DNA from: an uncultured Collinsella sp.
Lineage (GTDB): Bacteria; Actinomycetota; Coriobacteriia; Coriobacteriales; Coriobacteriaceae
Length of the DNA stretch: 60,355 nt
NCBI GenBank assembly: GCA_900767675.1
Contig: CAAFZX010000015.1
Span: forward strand, 1-60,355
Reading direction: 5' to 3'
Shown in pieces: positions 1-8,326 of the stretch; positions within the stretch are counted from its first letter, which is position 1, and every line of letters begins with the position of its first letter. The notes beneath the pieces are model-generated. The model ran no database searches. It saw only the letters and a program-made list of their open reading frames with translations, and was not told the DNA's origin. Both the position numbers and the translations under genes were made by a program.

Positions 1-495
1 GGCTGCGAGTTCGTGAAGAGCCTTGCCGGCGTTGAGCCCGTCGAGTGCGAGATTGCCATCACCACCAACGGCGGCTACCCGCTCGACCAGAACATCTACC
101 AGGCCGTGAAGGGCATGTGCGCTGCCGAGGCCACGCTTCCCGAGGGCGGCGTGATCATCGACGTCGCCGGTTGTGCCGACGGTCACGGTGGCGAGGGCTT
201 CTATCACAACATCGCCGACAACGATCCGGCAGAGTTTGAGCGCGCCTGCATCGACCGTCCCAAGGACGAGACCCTGCCCGATCAGTGGACGAGCCAGATT
301 TTCGCCCGCATCCTGGCGCATCACCCTGTGATCATGGTTACCGACCTGTGCGATCACCAGATGCTCAAGGATATGCACATGACGCCGGTCAACACTATCG
401 AGGAGGCGCTCAAGCTCGCCTTTGAGATGAAGGGTGCCGATGCCAAGGTGGCCGTCATTCCCGATGGCCTGGGCGTTGTCGTCGCTCAGCACTAG
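1..495 (+). CDS. larA: Nickel-dependent lactate racemase LarA, C-terminal part
   Basis: The reading frame is open from the first base of the window, so the 5' end is missing and about 164 C-terminal residues are present. LarA interconverts D- and L-lactate using a nickel-pincer nucleotide cofactor made by LarB, LarC and LarE. The segment has the family's C-terminal character, with a GGYPLDQNIYQAVKG stretch early and a GCADGHGGEGFY stretch in the middle; family identity is recognised from these. It is followed 49 bases later by a larD-like channel gene on the same strand, and it faces the larB-larC-tetR operon. That context supports the lactate-racemase call over another member of the same superfamily. 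Confidence 0.88.
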   Translation, partial: GCEFVKSLAGVEPVECEIAITTNGGYPLDQNIYQAVKGMCAAEATLPEGGVIIDVAGCADGHGGEGFYHNIADNDPAEFERACIDRPKDETLPDQWTSQIFARILAHHPVIMVTDLCDHQMLKDMHMTPVNTIEEALKLAFEMKGADAKVAVIPDGLGVVVAQH

Positions 496-544
496 CGCGC
501 GGCCTAAACGAATCGTTTATAACCGACAAGAAAGATAAGGTTTT

Positions 545-1276
545 ATGCTTACCAAACTCCTCTGCGAATTCGGCGCAACGGCCCTCATGATCATTTTTGG
601 CGTGGGCGTGCACTGCGATACCGTGCTCAAGGGCACCAAGTATCAGGGCTCCGGCCATATGTTTGCCATCACCACTTGGTCTTTTGGCATCTCGGTCTGC
701 CTGTTTGTCTTTGGCGGCGCCGTGTGCATGAACCCTGCCATGGTGCTTGCCCAGTGCATCGTCGGTCTGGTGCCGTGGAGCAGCTGCATCCCCTTCATGC
801 TTGCCGATATGCTCGGTGGCTTTGTTGGCGCCGTAATCGCTTGGTTGATGTATGCCGATGAGTTCAAGGCTTCCGAGGGCGTCGTCGACCCTATTGCTCA
901 GCGCAACATCTTCTCGACCAACCCCACCACCGAGGGCACGAACTATGTTCGTAACTTCTTCTGTGAGGCTATCTGCACCTTCGTGTTCATCAGCGCTATT
1001 CTCGCCACTGCTAGCCGTGCTGGTGAGAACGTCCTGATGCTCGCCATCTGCGTCGGCCTGATCGTTTGGGCCGTTGGCATGGGCATGGGCGGCATCACCG
1101 GCTTCGCCATGAACCAGGCTCGTGACCTTGGTCCTCGCATGGCCTATCAGGTGCTGCCGATTAAGAACAAGGCTGACAACAACTGGAAGTACGGCCTGCT
1201 TGTTCCTGGCATCGCTCCGTTTGTCGGTGCCGCTCTGGCCGCGCTGTTTGTGCACGGTTTCTTGGGCATGTTCTAG
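545..1276 (+). CDS. larD: MIP-family (aquaporin/aquaglyceroporin) channel, LarD-like
   Basis: This 243-residue protein has about six hydrophobic segments and the two half-helix motifs of major intrinsic proteins. The first is an intact NPA (CMNPAMV, near residue 62). The second, expected as NPARD, reads NQARDLGPR (near residue 194), so proline is replaced by glutamine. In Lactiplantibacillus plantarum a MIP channel, LarD, is part of the lactate-racemase operon and passes lactic acid; the position right after larA suggests the same role here. A purine-rich AAGATAAGG lies before the ATG. Substrate is inferred from context; glycerol or water transport cannot be excluded. Confidence 0.8.
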   Translation: MLTKLLCEFGATALMIIFGVGVHCDTVLKGTKYQGSGHMFAITTWSFGISVCLFVFGGAVCMNPAMVLAQCIVGLVPWSSCIPFMLADMLGGFVGAVIAWLMYADEFKASEGVVDPIAQRNIFSTNPTTEGTNYVRNFFCEAICTFVFISAILATASRAGENVLMLAICVGLIVWAVGMGMGGITGFAMNQARDLGPRMAYQVLPIKNKADNNWKYGLLVPGIAPFVGAALAALFVHGFLGMF

Positions 1277-1300
1277 TCCAAAACAATTGATATAACGCCC

Positions 1301-1427
1301 GGGTCCGGCATAGGTTAACTTTCCGCCGCGTCCTCGGACATGCAAGAAGCTCCCGCTGCGCACTTCGTGCGGCGGGAGCTTCTTGCGTCCTGCGGAGTGC
1401 GGCGGAAAGTTAACCTATGCCGGACCC
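1301..1427. repeat. Nested long palindrome between convergent operons
   Basis: Perfect 29-base arms (1301-1329 and 1399-1427) enclose a second stem (about 1343-1356 with 1372-1385). It lies between the converging larA-larD and larB-larC-tetR transcripts and could act as a bidirectional terminator or an RNA-stability structure. There is no clear T-run after the outer stem. The outer arm contains the ACTTTCCGCC / GGCGGAAAGT word also seen in hairpins at 6729-6927. The rest of the 1277-1582 gap shows no convincing gene. Confidence 0.85.
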
Positions 1428-1582
1428 TGCGGGAATCCAGTTGCGTTCGAACAAGCAACCAACATATATATCTGAATTTGGATGTGGCGGGCACTTTGTT
1501 GTTAGGCGCTTTGAGGTGCGAGTGACACTTTGGGATGCGTGGCGGCCTGGGTTGGGGCGATGCTTTGGGATGAGTTTCTTAC

Positions 1583-2122
1583 TTAGTTGAAAAGGGGTTT
1601 TATGGCTGATAGGTAGTCTTTGGCTACGTCCTCTTTTGGGGCTTGGAAGTTGTGCCAGGCCCACCATTGGACCATTCCTACGAAGCTTGAGGCTATGTGG
1701 TGCAGTAGGAAACTGCGGTCCATGGTGGCGGCGGGGCCGTTTGGGTTGGTAGGGACGGTTTCGGCTGCTCGTGACATGATGGTCTTGCGTAAGCAGTCGG
1801 CGAAGACGCGTGAGCCGGCGCCGGCTACGAGGGCTCGTACACCCTGGCGGCGCTCCCAGAGGTTGTTGAGGATATGCTCGACCTGCACGAGTGGGTCGTC
1901 GAGCGGTGTGCCATCGTCGTCGAGGGCGTGGGTGCAGATGTCGCTCACGAGTTCGGACAGTAGGTCGTCTTTACTCTTAAAGAGACCGTAGAATGTCGCG
2001 CGGCCTACGTGAGCGCGCGCGATGATGTCGCCGACGGTAATCTTGCCGTAGTCCTCCTCGCGAAGGAGTTCGGAAAACGCCGCAACGATGGCAGCGCGGC
2101 TTTTTTCTTTGCGGGCATCCAT
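1583..2122 (-). CDS. TetR/AcrR family transcriptional regulator
   Basis: A 179-residue protein. The N-terminal ~50 residues form a TetR helix-turn-helix, with the ITVGDIIARAHVGRATFYGLF signature (split: ITVGDIIARA then HVGRATFYGLF); the rest is an alpha-helical ligand domain ending FQAPKEDVAKDYLSAIKPLF. The ATG at 2122 is two bases after the larC stop, so the two are likely translationally coupled and the regulator is the third gene of larB-larC-tetR. It probably controls the lar genes; the inducer could be lactate, but nothing in the sequence shows this. The palindrome at 3880-3913 upstream of larB is a candidate operator. Confidence 0.85.
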   Translation of the reverse strand: MDARKEKSRAAIVAAFSELLREEDYGKITVGDIIARAHVGRATFYGLFKSKDDLLSELVSDICTHALDDDGTPLDDPLVQVEHILNNLWERRQGVRALVAGAGSRVFADCLRKTIMSRAAETVPTNPNGPAATMDRSFLLHHIASSFVGMVQWWAWHNFQAPKEDVAKDYLSAIKPLFN

Positions 2123-2124
2123 GG

Positions 2125-3042
2125 CTATGCATCCACGTGAACGAGCAGGCAACGGAGCGTACCGGAGCAACCCTCGTAGGGGCGCTTGCCGGCGCCGTAG
2201 CCGGCGGCCTCGATGCGGTAGCGGGCCGGCAGGTACTCGGACGTGCGCAGTGCGGCGACGATGGCGGCGCCCGTGGGCGTCACGAGCTCGCCGGCGACCG
2301 GTGCGGGCGTGAGGGCGATATTGCCCGCCTGGCACAGGTTGACGACAGCGGGGACGGGAATGGGCATGAGGCCGTGGGCACAGTGGATGGTGCCGTGACC
2401 CTCGGAGAGCGACTCGACCACAATATCCTCAATGCCCAGGTCATCAAGGCAGATGGCGACCGAGCAGACGTCGACGATGGAGTCGACGGCGCCCACCTCG
2501 TGGAACATGACGGTCTCGGGCGTTTTGCCGTGGGCCTTGGCCTCGGCGGCGGCGAGCGTGGTAAAGATGGCGAGCGCACGACGCTTGGCGCCATCGCTTA
2601 GCTGCGAGCCATCGATGATGGCGATGACGTCGGCTAGCGAGCGGTGATGATGGTGGTGGGTGTGGTGATGATCCTCGTGCTCATGGGCGTGGCCCTCATG
2701 GTCATGCTCGTGGCAGTGCTTGCGTTCGTGCTCGTCATGATCATGATGGTGGTGCTCATGCTCGTGCGTGTGCTCGGCAGTAGCTTCATTGCCATAGAGC
2801 CAGGCCATGTCGTGGTCGTGATTCTCAAGTTCGCTGGCGAGCTGAACATCGAAGTCACAAGCATCGATGCCGTGCTTGCTCACGCGCGTCACGGCAATCT
2901 CAAAGCCGTCGACCGGGAGCGTGGCGAGCTGCTCGCGCAGGTGCTCCTCGCTGGCGCCCAGATCGAGTAGCGCCGCGACGGTCATGTCGCCGCTGATGCC
3001 CGAGGTGCCGTCGATGATAAGCGTGTGCTGATGGTTGGACAT
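2125..3042 (-). CDS. larC: LarC nickel insertion protein, first domain only, with His-rich loop
   Basis: LarC is the CTP-dependent cyclometallase that inserts nickel into the pincer cofactor. The 305-residue product begins with the family signature IIDGTSGISGDMTVAALLDLG and ends shortly after the GYGAGKR segment, where the second (LarC2) domain would normally begin. In L. plantarum larC1 and larC2 are joined by programmed frameshifting; here the stop at 2125-2127 is followed after two bases by the TetR start, so no second domain is encoded nearby. Residues about 88-135 are an extreme His/Asp/Glu-rich stretch likely to bind nickel. AAGGAG precedes the ATG and overlaps the larB stop. Confidence 0.86.
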   Translation of the reverse strand: MSNHQHTLIIDGTSGISGDMTVAALLDLGASEEHLREQLATLPVDGFEIAVTRVSKHGIDACDFDVQLASELENHDHDMAWLYGNEATAEHTHEHEHHHHDHDEHERKHCHEHDHEGHAHEHEDHHHTHHHHHRSLADVIAIIDGSQLSDGAKRRALAIFTTLAAAEAKAHGKTPETVMFHEVGAVDSIVDVCSVAICLDDLGIEDIVVESLSEGHGTIHCAHGLMPIPVPAVVNLCQAGNIALTPAPVAGELVTPTGAAIVAALRTSEYLPARYRIEAAGYGAGKRPYEGCSGTLRCLLVHVDA

Positions 3043-3052
3043 GAAATGCTCC

Positions 3053-3835
3053 TTAGCGGGCGCAGGACGTGCCGGCGCTCAGATGATTGATAAGACTTGC
3101 CTGGTAGGCGGCGCCGAAGCCATTGTCGATGTTGACGACCGAAACGCCGCTGGCGCAGGAGTTGAGCATGGCGAGCAGTGCGGCCACGCCGCCAAAGTTC
3201 GCGCCATAGCCCACGCTGGTGGGGACGGCTATGACCGGACAGCTCACAAGGCCTCCGATGACGCTCGCCAGGGCGCCTTCCATGCCGGCGATGGCGATGA
3301 CCACCTGCGCCTGGGCAAGTTCCTCAGCATGAGCGAGCAGGCGATGCAGGCCGGCGACACCCACATCGTAGAGGCGATCGACCTCGTTGCCGTAGAACTC
3401 GGCCGTCAGTGCCGCCTCTTCGGCGACGGGCAGGTCGCTCGTGCCGGCGCAGGCGACGACGATGCGTCCGTTGCCGGTAGGGGAGGGCTTGCCGCCCACG
3501 AGGGCGAGCCGGGCGTCCGGGACATATCCCAGGTCGATGTCGTTGCCGAGGAGCTCCAAGGTGCGGGCTGCCTTTTCGGCATCCAAGCGCGTGACCAGGA
3601 TGCGCTCCTGGCCGGCATCGAGTAATGCTTTGATAATGGCGGCAATCTGATCGGCGGTTTTACCGGCCCCGTAGACAACCTCGCCGGCTCCCTGGCGCAC
3701 CCCGCGCGAAAGATCGAGCTGCGCAAAGCCCAAATCGGCGGTCGGAGCCGTCTGGATGCGCGTGAGGGCGTCGGCAGGGGTGACTGCTCCGCCGGCAACA
3801 TCGCTCAGCAGCTGCTCAAGATCTCGCTTGTCCAT
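3053..3835 (-). CDS. larB: LarB, nicotinate adenine dinucleotide carboxylase/hydrolase
   Basis: LarB carboxylates and hydrolyses nicotinic acid adenine dinucleotide, the first step of the nickel-pincer cofactor. The 260-residue protein has the PurE-like C-terminal half with IAIAGMEGALASVIGGL, VIAVPTSVGYGANFGG and VNIDNGFGAA motifs typical of LarB. The start at 3835 was chosen over an upstream in-frame codon because GAAGGGA sits at proper distance and family proteins begin near this MDKRDLEQLL. It is first in the larB-larC-tetR operon. No larE (sulfur transferase) is in the window. Confidence 0.92.
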   Translation of the reverse strand: MDKRDLEQLLSDVAGGAVTPADALTRIQTAPTADLGFAQLDLSRGVRQGAGEVVYGAGKTADQIAAIIKALLDAGQERILVTRLDAEKAARTLELLGNDIDLGYVPDARLALVGGKPSPTGNGRIVVACAGTSDLPVAEEAALTAEFYGNEVDRLYDVGVAGLHRLLAHAEELAQAQVVIAIAGMEGALASVIGGLVSCPVIAVPTSVGYGANFGGVAALLAMLNSCASGVSVVNIDNGFGAAYQASLINHLSAGTSCAR

Positions 3836-3879
3836 ATATGTTCCCTTCGACGGCGCAAAGTCTAGCACTCAAAGAGCAT

Positions 3880-3913
3880 GTTTCCGAACACTAAGACAAA
3901 ATTGTTCGGAAAC
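3880..3913 (-). promoter_or_regulatory. Candidate operator upstream of larB
   Basis: Inverted repeat with 11-base arms GTTTCCGAACA / TGTTCGGAAAC and a 12-base spacer, 45 bases or more upstream of larB and downstream of serB. No T-run follows on the minus strand, so an operator (for the operon's TetR protein) is favoured over a serB terminator. Assignment to TetR is inference. Confidence 0.5.
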
Positions 3914-3949
3914 TATAGGACAGACTGATTCAATTGTTAGACGGATCGG

Positions 3950-4585
3950 CTAGTCGCGCAGGATGATGTCCATGGCGAGCATCAGGTTGCGCTCGTCGAT
4001 GGCAAACGGGGCGGCCTCGCGCGTCTTGGGCTTGGCGCAAAACGCGATGCCCGTGCCCGCGGCCTGAATCATGGGGATGTCGTTGGCGCCGTCGCCGATC
4101 GCGACGGTATGGGCCATGTCGACACCGCACTCAACGGCCCAATCCAGCAGCTTGATGAGCTTGGACTCCTTGGTCACGATCTCTGCCGCCAGCTTACCCG
4201 TGAGCTTGCCGTCGACGACTTCCAGGCGGTTGGCCAGGCAAAAATCGATGCCCGCAGCGGCCACGATCTTATCGGCGACCTCGTGGAAGCCGCCGCTCAC
4301 CACGCCGACCTTCCAGCCCTTGCTGTGCGCCGAGCGCACAAGCTCCAACGCGCCGGGGGTAAATGTCACGCGCTCAAAGGTGCGCTCGAACACGCTCTCG
4401 TCCAGGCCGGCGAGCAGCCCCACGCGCTCCTCGAGCGCCTGCTTAAAGTCAAGCTCGCCGCGCATGGCGCGTTCGGTGATCTGTGCCACCTGCTCGCCCA
4501 CGCCGGCCTCTTCGCCCAACAGGTCGATGACCTCCTGGTTGATGAGCGTGGAGTCGATATCCATAACGATGAGGCGTGCAGTCAT
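3950..4585 (-). CDS. serB: Phosphoserine phosphatase
   Basis: A 211-residue HAD-superfamily phosphatase catalysing the last step of serine synthesis. The catalytic DxDxT motif is MDIDSTLINQEV near residue 8, VVSGGFHEV supplies motif II, and GDGANDIPM supplies the metal-binding motif. This matches SerB without the N-terminal ACT domain found in some homologues. The start at 4585 is preceded by GGAAAGG. It is followed on the same strand by larB 114 bases later, separated by a palindrome, so the two are probably separate transcripts. Confidence 0.93.
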   Translation of the reverse strand: MTARLIVMDIDSTLINQEVIDLLGEEAGVGEQVAQITERAMRGELDFKQALEERVGLLAGLDESVFERTFERVTFTPGALELVRSAHSKGWKVGVVSGGFHEVADKIVAAAGIDFCLANRLEVVDGKLTGKLAAEIVTKESKLIKLLDWAVECGVDMAHTVAIGDGANDIPMIQAAGTGIAFCAKPKTREAAPFAIDERNLMLAMDIILRD

Positions 4586-4841
4586 GGCGGGCCTTTCCGA
4601 GTGCTGTTTTATTGGGGCATATTGTCGCACGTGACGAGCGCGGGCGGGTGCCGCGGCGCGTCAATTGTTTCGTCTCCGTCAAGTCTTTGGGCAGGAGCCA
4701 CTTTTTCGCGGCACATCGACGCGAGTGCGATAAGATAGAACGCCATGTCTGGCTGCGCGGTTTACGCAGGCTGGGCAAATCTGTACGACGCCGCCCGGAA
4801 CGACACGGGGCGGCACAGATCCATAAAGGAGGATCACTGGT

Positions 4842-6629
4842 ATGAGCCAGACCCGTCCCATCGATGAGCATTCCATGCACACCCGTACCTGCGGCGAGCT
4901 TCGCCGCGAGAACGTGGGCGAAGAAGTCACCCTCACCGGTTGGGTGAGCCGTCGCCGCGATCACGGCGGCCTCATCTTCTGCGACCTTCGCGACCGCGAG
5001 GGCATCACGCAGCTCACTTTCGACCCCGAGCACTCCGACGGCGACGCCTTTAAGATCGCCGAGACCATGCGTCCCGAGTGGCCCATCAAGATCCACGGCG
5101 TCGTGCGCGCCCGTGGTGAGGAGACCACCAACACCAAGCTTGCGACCGGCGAGATCGAGGTCCTGACCGACCACGCCGAGGTGCTCAATACGTCCGTCAC
5201 CCCGCCGTTCCAGATCGAGGATGGTATCGAGACCAGCGAGGACACCCGTCTGCGCTATCGCTATCTGGACCTCCGTCGTCCCGAGATGATGGCCAACCTG
5301 CGTCTGCGCTCCGACTTTACCTTTGCCATTCGCGAGGCGCTGCACAACCGTGAGTTCATGGAGGTCGAGACGCCCTCCCTGTTCAAGTCTACGCCCGAGG
5401 GCGCCCGCGACTTCATCGTCCCCAGCCGCATCCAGCCGGGCAACTTCTATGCCCTGCCGCAGTCCCCGCAGCTCCTGAAGCAGCTGCTCATGGTCGGTGG
5501 CGTCGAGCGCTACTACCAGGTTGCCAAGTGCTTCCGCGACGAGGACCTGCGTGCCGACCGTCAGCCCGAGTTCACCCAGGTCGATATCGAGATGTCCTTC
5601 GTGGACCAGAACGATGTCATGAGCGCGCTCGAAGAGGTTCTTGCCGATGCCTTCGGTCGCATGGGTGTCGAGATGCCCACGCCGCTGCGTCGCATGAACT
5701 ACTGGGAGGCCATGGACACCTATGGCTCCGACAAGCCCGATACCCGCTATGGCATGCATCTGGTCGACCTGACCGACATCTTTGCCAACTCCAAGTTCAA
5801 GGTCTTCGCGACCGCTGCGAACGAGGAGGGCTCTGTCGTCAAGGCCATCAACGCCAAGGGCGCCGGTGCCTGGGCACGTGCCAAGATCGATAAGCTTGCC
5901 GGCGTGGCCTCCACGTTTGGCGCCAAGGGCCTGGCCTGGATCGCCTTCCGCGAGGACGGCTCCATCAACAGCCCCATCGTCAAGTTCTTCTCGGACGAGG
6001 AGATGGCGGCTCTGCGCGAGCGCATGGACGTCGAGCCCGGCGACCTTGTGATGTTCGCCGCCGGCCCGCGCCTGCTCTCCGACGAGATCCTGGGCGGCAT
6101 GCGTTCCCACATGGCCAATGCGCTCGAGATCAAGCGCGAGGGTCACGACTTTCTGTGGGTCGTCAACTTCCCGCTGTTCCACTGGGATGAGGATCGCAAG
6201 GCCTATGCTGCCGAGCACCAGCCCTTTACCCTGCCGATCGAGACCGACATCGCCAAGATCGAGGCCGATCCGCTGGCAGCCGGTTCTTGCACCTACGACT
6301 TTGTCATGGACGGCTTTGAGGCCGGCGGCGGTGGCATGCGTATCCACAACGCCGAGATGCAGATGTCCATGCTCAAGCTTCTGGGCTTTACCGAGGAGCG
6401 CGCCGAGTCGCAGTTCGGCTTCCTCATGGAGGCGCTCAAGTTTGGTGCGCCCCCGATGGGCGGTTTTGCTCTGGGCCTGGACCGCGTGTGCATGCTGCTC
6501 ACCGGCTCCGATTCCATCCGCGACGTCATGGCGTTCCCCAAGACGGCCAGTGGCTCCGACCTCATGTCGGGCGCCCCGAGTGCCGTTTCCGGCGCCCAGC
6601 TCAAGGACGTCAGCCTGCGCCTGATGTAG
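4842..6629 (+). CDS. aspS: Aspartyl-tRNA synthetase
   Basis: A 595-residue class II synthetase of full bacterial length. The N-terminal OB-fold (TCGELRRENVGEEVTLTGWV) is followed by the catalytic domain with FLYALPQSPQLLKQLLM-type motif (ALPQSPQLLKQLLM) and FRDEDLRADRQPEFTQVD, then the bacterial GAD insertion, and a C-terminal class II motif 3 GFALGLDRVCMLL. A strong AAAGGAGG site precedes this ATG. It charges tRNA-Asp (possibly also tRNA-Asn, if the organism uses GatCAB; not decidable here). A strong terminator follows. Confidence 0.96.
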   Translation: MSQTRPIDEHSMHTRTCGELRRENVGEEVTLTGWVSRRRDHGGLIFCDLRDREGITQLTFDPEHSDGDAFKIAETMRPEWPIKIHGVVRARGEETTNTKLATGEIEVLTDHAEVLNTSVTPPFQIEDGIETSEDTRLRYRYLDLRRPEMMANLRLRSDFTFAIREALHNREFMEVETPSLFKSTPEGARDFIVPSRIQPGNFYALPQSPQLLKQLLMVGGVERYYQVAKCFRDEDLRADRQPEFTQVDIEMSFVDQNDVMSALEEVLADAFGRMGVEMPTPLRRMNYWEAMDTYGSDKPDTRYGMHLVDLTDIFANSKFKVFATAANEEGSVVKAINAKGAGAWARAKIDKLAGVASTFGAKGLAWIAFREDGSINSPIVKFFSDEEMAALRERMDVEPGDLVMFAAGPRLLSDEILGGMRSHMANALEIKREGHDFLWVVNFPLFHWDEDRKAYAAEHQPFTLPIETDIAKIEADPLAAGSCTYDFVMDGFEAGGGGMRIHNAEMQMSMLKLLGFTEERAESQFGFLMEALKFGAPPMGGFALGLDRVCMLLTGSDSIRDVMAFPKTASGSDLMSGAPSAVSGAQLKDVSLRLM

Positions 6630-6652
6630 GCGAGCGGCTATATATTGCTTGC

Positions 6653-6688
6653 AACGAGGGAAGGACGCGTGCCTTCCCTCGTTTTTTA
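6653..6688 (+). terminator. Rho-independent terminator of aspS
   Basis: Twelve-base stem AACGAGGGAAGG / CCTTCCCTCGTT with a seven-base loop, followed by a T-run. Confidence 0.92.
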
Positions 6689-6728
6689 TACGCCGAGATC
6701 GTGAGGGCATGGGATGACCAGGCGTCGC

Positions 6729-6927
6729 GGAAAGCGCGTCCCGGAATCTGCGTCCGGAATGGGTCGCGCTTTCCCAAAGGGGTCCTCTGGGAAAGCGCGA
6801 CCCAGAATTCGGCAAAATAATGGGGCACAGTTTCCGGTTGAGCTGTCTAACGGAAACTGTGCCCCAGAATGAGCGCTCGAAACGGGGCAGTCTTTCCGCA
6901 ACAATTGTCTGGCGGAAAGCCTGCCCC
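6729..6927. repeat. Cluster of three to four tandem hairpins
   Basis: Three successive inverted repeats fill the aspS-lacI gap: 6761-6775/6789-6803, 6821-6836/6851-6866 and 6884-6899/6912-6927, each with 15-16-base arms containing TTTCC(G) and GGAAA. A further copy of GGAAAGCGCG at 6729-6738 can pair with the left arm of the first hairpin, giving competing structures. No coding potential was seen in the gap. Confidence 0.85.
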
Positions 6928-6933
6928 AGTTTC

Positions 6934-7950
6934 TTATAGCGAGTCTCTCTGGATCAGCTGCATGTGCATCACGGAGGTGGTGGGCTCGGCACCCTTGATC
7001 ATGTCGAGCGCAATGTTGGCGGCCATGTGGCCTTCTTCGCGCAGGGGCTGGCGGACGGTCGTGAGCGCGGGGACGCAGCGCGTCGCAATCTCGTGATCGT
7101 CGAAGCCGACGACAGAAACGTCCGCAGGAACGGATAGGCCTGCCTCGTTGAGTGCGGTGATGACGCCAGCCGCGATACGGTCCGATCCGCAGAGCACGCC
7201 ATCGAAAGCAATCTCACGCGCGAGAATCTGGTGCATGGCCTGATAGCCGTCTCCGTTGTTCCAGCCGGTATAGATAACGTTTGCGTCTGGGAGGTCTTCG
7301 CCCAAGACGGCACGGTAGCCGCGCAGGCGGTCGACGACAGCGGGGTTGTCTTGCGGTCCCAACACGGCGACGATATCTTTGCGCCCGCGTTCCTTCATGG
7401 CGAGTGCCGCAAAGTGTCCGCCCTCTTCGTCGTCAGAGTAGACTGTCGAGAACACATCGCGATAGGGGTGGCCCTCGAGCTGGCCGCACAACACGGTGGG
7501 TACGCCCAGCTCGCGCAGCACCTCGAGCAGCTCGCTGCCCTTGTAGGGGGAGACGTCGATCACGGCGTCGAACGAGCGGCGCTCAAAGTGCTCGCGTGCG
7601 CGGTTGCGCTCATGCGTAGAAGACGCCTGCAAGATAACGGGCAGATAGGACGACTCCGACAGTTCCTCGGTAATGCCGCTCAAAAACTCGCTATAGGTGG
7701 GGTCGCTGAAGAGTTCACTTAGGGGCTCGGTCACGAGCACGGCGATGATTTCCGTGCGCCCGACAGCGAGCGCTCGGCCACGAGCGTTGGGGACAAAATT
7801 GACTTCCTTGGCCGCCGCGCGGACGCGCTTTTTGGTTTCCTCGCTAATGCGGGGCGAATCGTTGAGAGCGCGCGATGCCGTGGAGCGCGACACGCCGGCA
7901 GCTGCGGCAACCTCGGCAAGCGTAGGTGCGGTGCGAACTGGTTGGGTCAT
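6934..7950 (-). CDS. LacI family repressor of the beta-galactosidase locus
   Basis: A 338-residue LacI/GalR protein. The helix-turn-helix is PTLAEVAAAAGVSRSTASRAL near residues 9-29, with a hinge helix around ARGRALAVGRT and a periplasmic-binding-protein-like sensor domain to the C-terminus. AGGAG lies before the ATG. The gene diverges from ebgA-ebgC; the three repeated CAACCGGTTGCAC operators in the intergenic region are the likely targets. The effector is presumably a galactoside, by context only. Confidence 0.9.
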   Translation of the reverse strand: MTQPVRTAPTLAEVAAAAGVSRSTASRALNDSPRISEETKKRVRAAAKEVNFVPNARGRALAVGRTEIIAVLVTEPLSELFSDPTYSEFLSGITEELSESSYLPVILQASSTHERNRAREHFERRSFDAVIDVSPYKGSELLEVLRELGVPTVLCGQLEGHPYRDVFSTVYSDDEEGGHFAALAMKERGRKDIVAVLGPQDNPAVVDRLRGYRAVLGEDLPDANVIYTGWNNGDGYQAMHQILAREIAFDGVLCGSDRIAAGVITALNEAGLSVPADVSVVGFDDHEIATRCVPALTTVRQPLREEGHMAANIALDMIKGAEPTTSVMHMQLIQRDSL

Positions 7951-8186
7951 GGCGTCTCCTGGAGAATGCGGTCGATGTTGTCGCTGATACGGGTTGGTGC
8001 GGATACAGCTTACTATAGTGCGCCTGAACAGCGTTCATGGTATCCGGTGACCGGTGTCGTTTTGCAACCAAGCCACAATCGAATACGTCTCGTGTGGGTG
8101 AGATATCAGCGGGCGTGGTGGTTGCCTACGAGCTTAAGAACGATGTCTTGCGCTGAGTGTCGATACTCAGGGTGACATAAGTGTCC

Positions 8187-8294
8187 CGGTTGTACAACCG
8201 GTTGCACCGTTAACCCGACCAAATCGACCGTTCAGCGGACAACCGGTTGCACAGTTTTTTGCATCGACCGTAAGATAAGGACAACCGGTTGCAC
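8187..8294 (+). promoter_or_regulatory. ebgA promoter with three LacI-type operators
   Basis: The 13-mer CAACCGGTTGCAC occurs exactly at 8195-8207, 8240-8252 and 8282-8294; the first is part of a 16-base palindrome CCGGTTGTACAACCGG (8187-8202). A promoter can be read with -35 TTGCAC (8247-8252, inside operator 2), an 18-base spacer and -10 TAAGAT (8271-8276), so operator 2 covers the -35 and operator 3 lies just downstream of the -10. CGACCGTTCA at 8225-8234 matches an element in the hexuronate promoters. The remainder of 7951-8186 shows only a possible minus-strand -10 TATAGT near 8012 for the repressor gene. Confidence 0.8.
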
Positions 8295-8326
8295 AAGAAT
8301 CACTACGATGACGAAGGAGCATCACC

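Noticed and set aside
2115..2135. Programmed frameshift joining larC to a downstream larC2
   Set aside because: The downstream frame encodes a TetR regulator with its own start; no LarC2 sequence exists in any frame there.
2644..2970. Plus-strand hydrophobic frame (Met/Val/Leu-rich) that looks like a membrane protein
   Set aside because: It is the reverse of the His-rich codons of larC; the hydrophobicity comes from complementing CAC/CAT and GAC/GAG.
4449..6815. Minus-strand open frame opposite aspS and the start of serB
   Set aside because: It shadows aspS and serB and has no recognisable domain or ribosome site.
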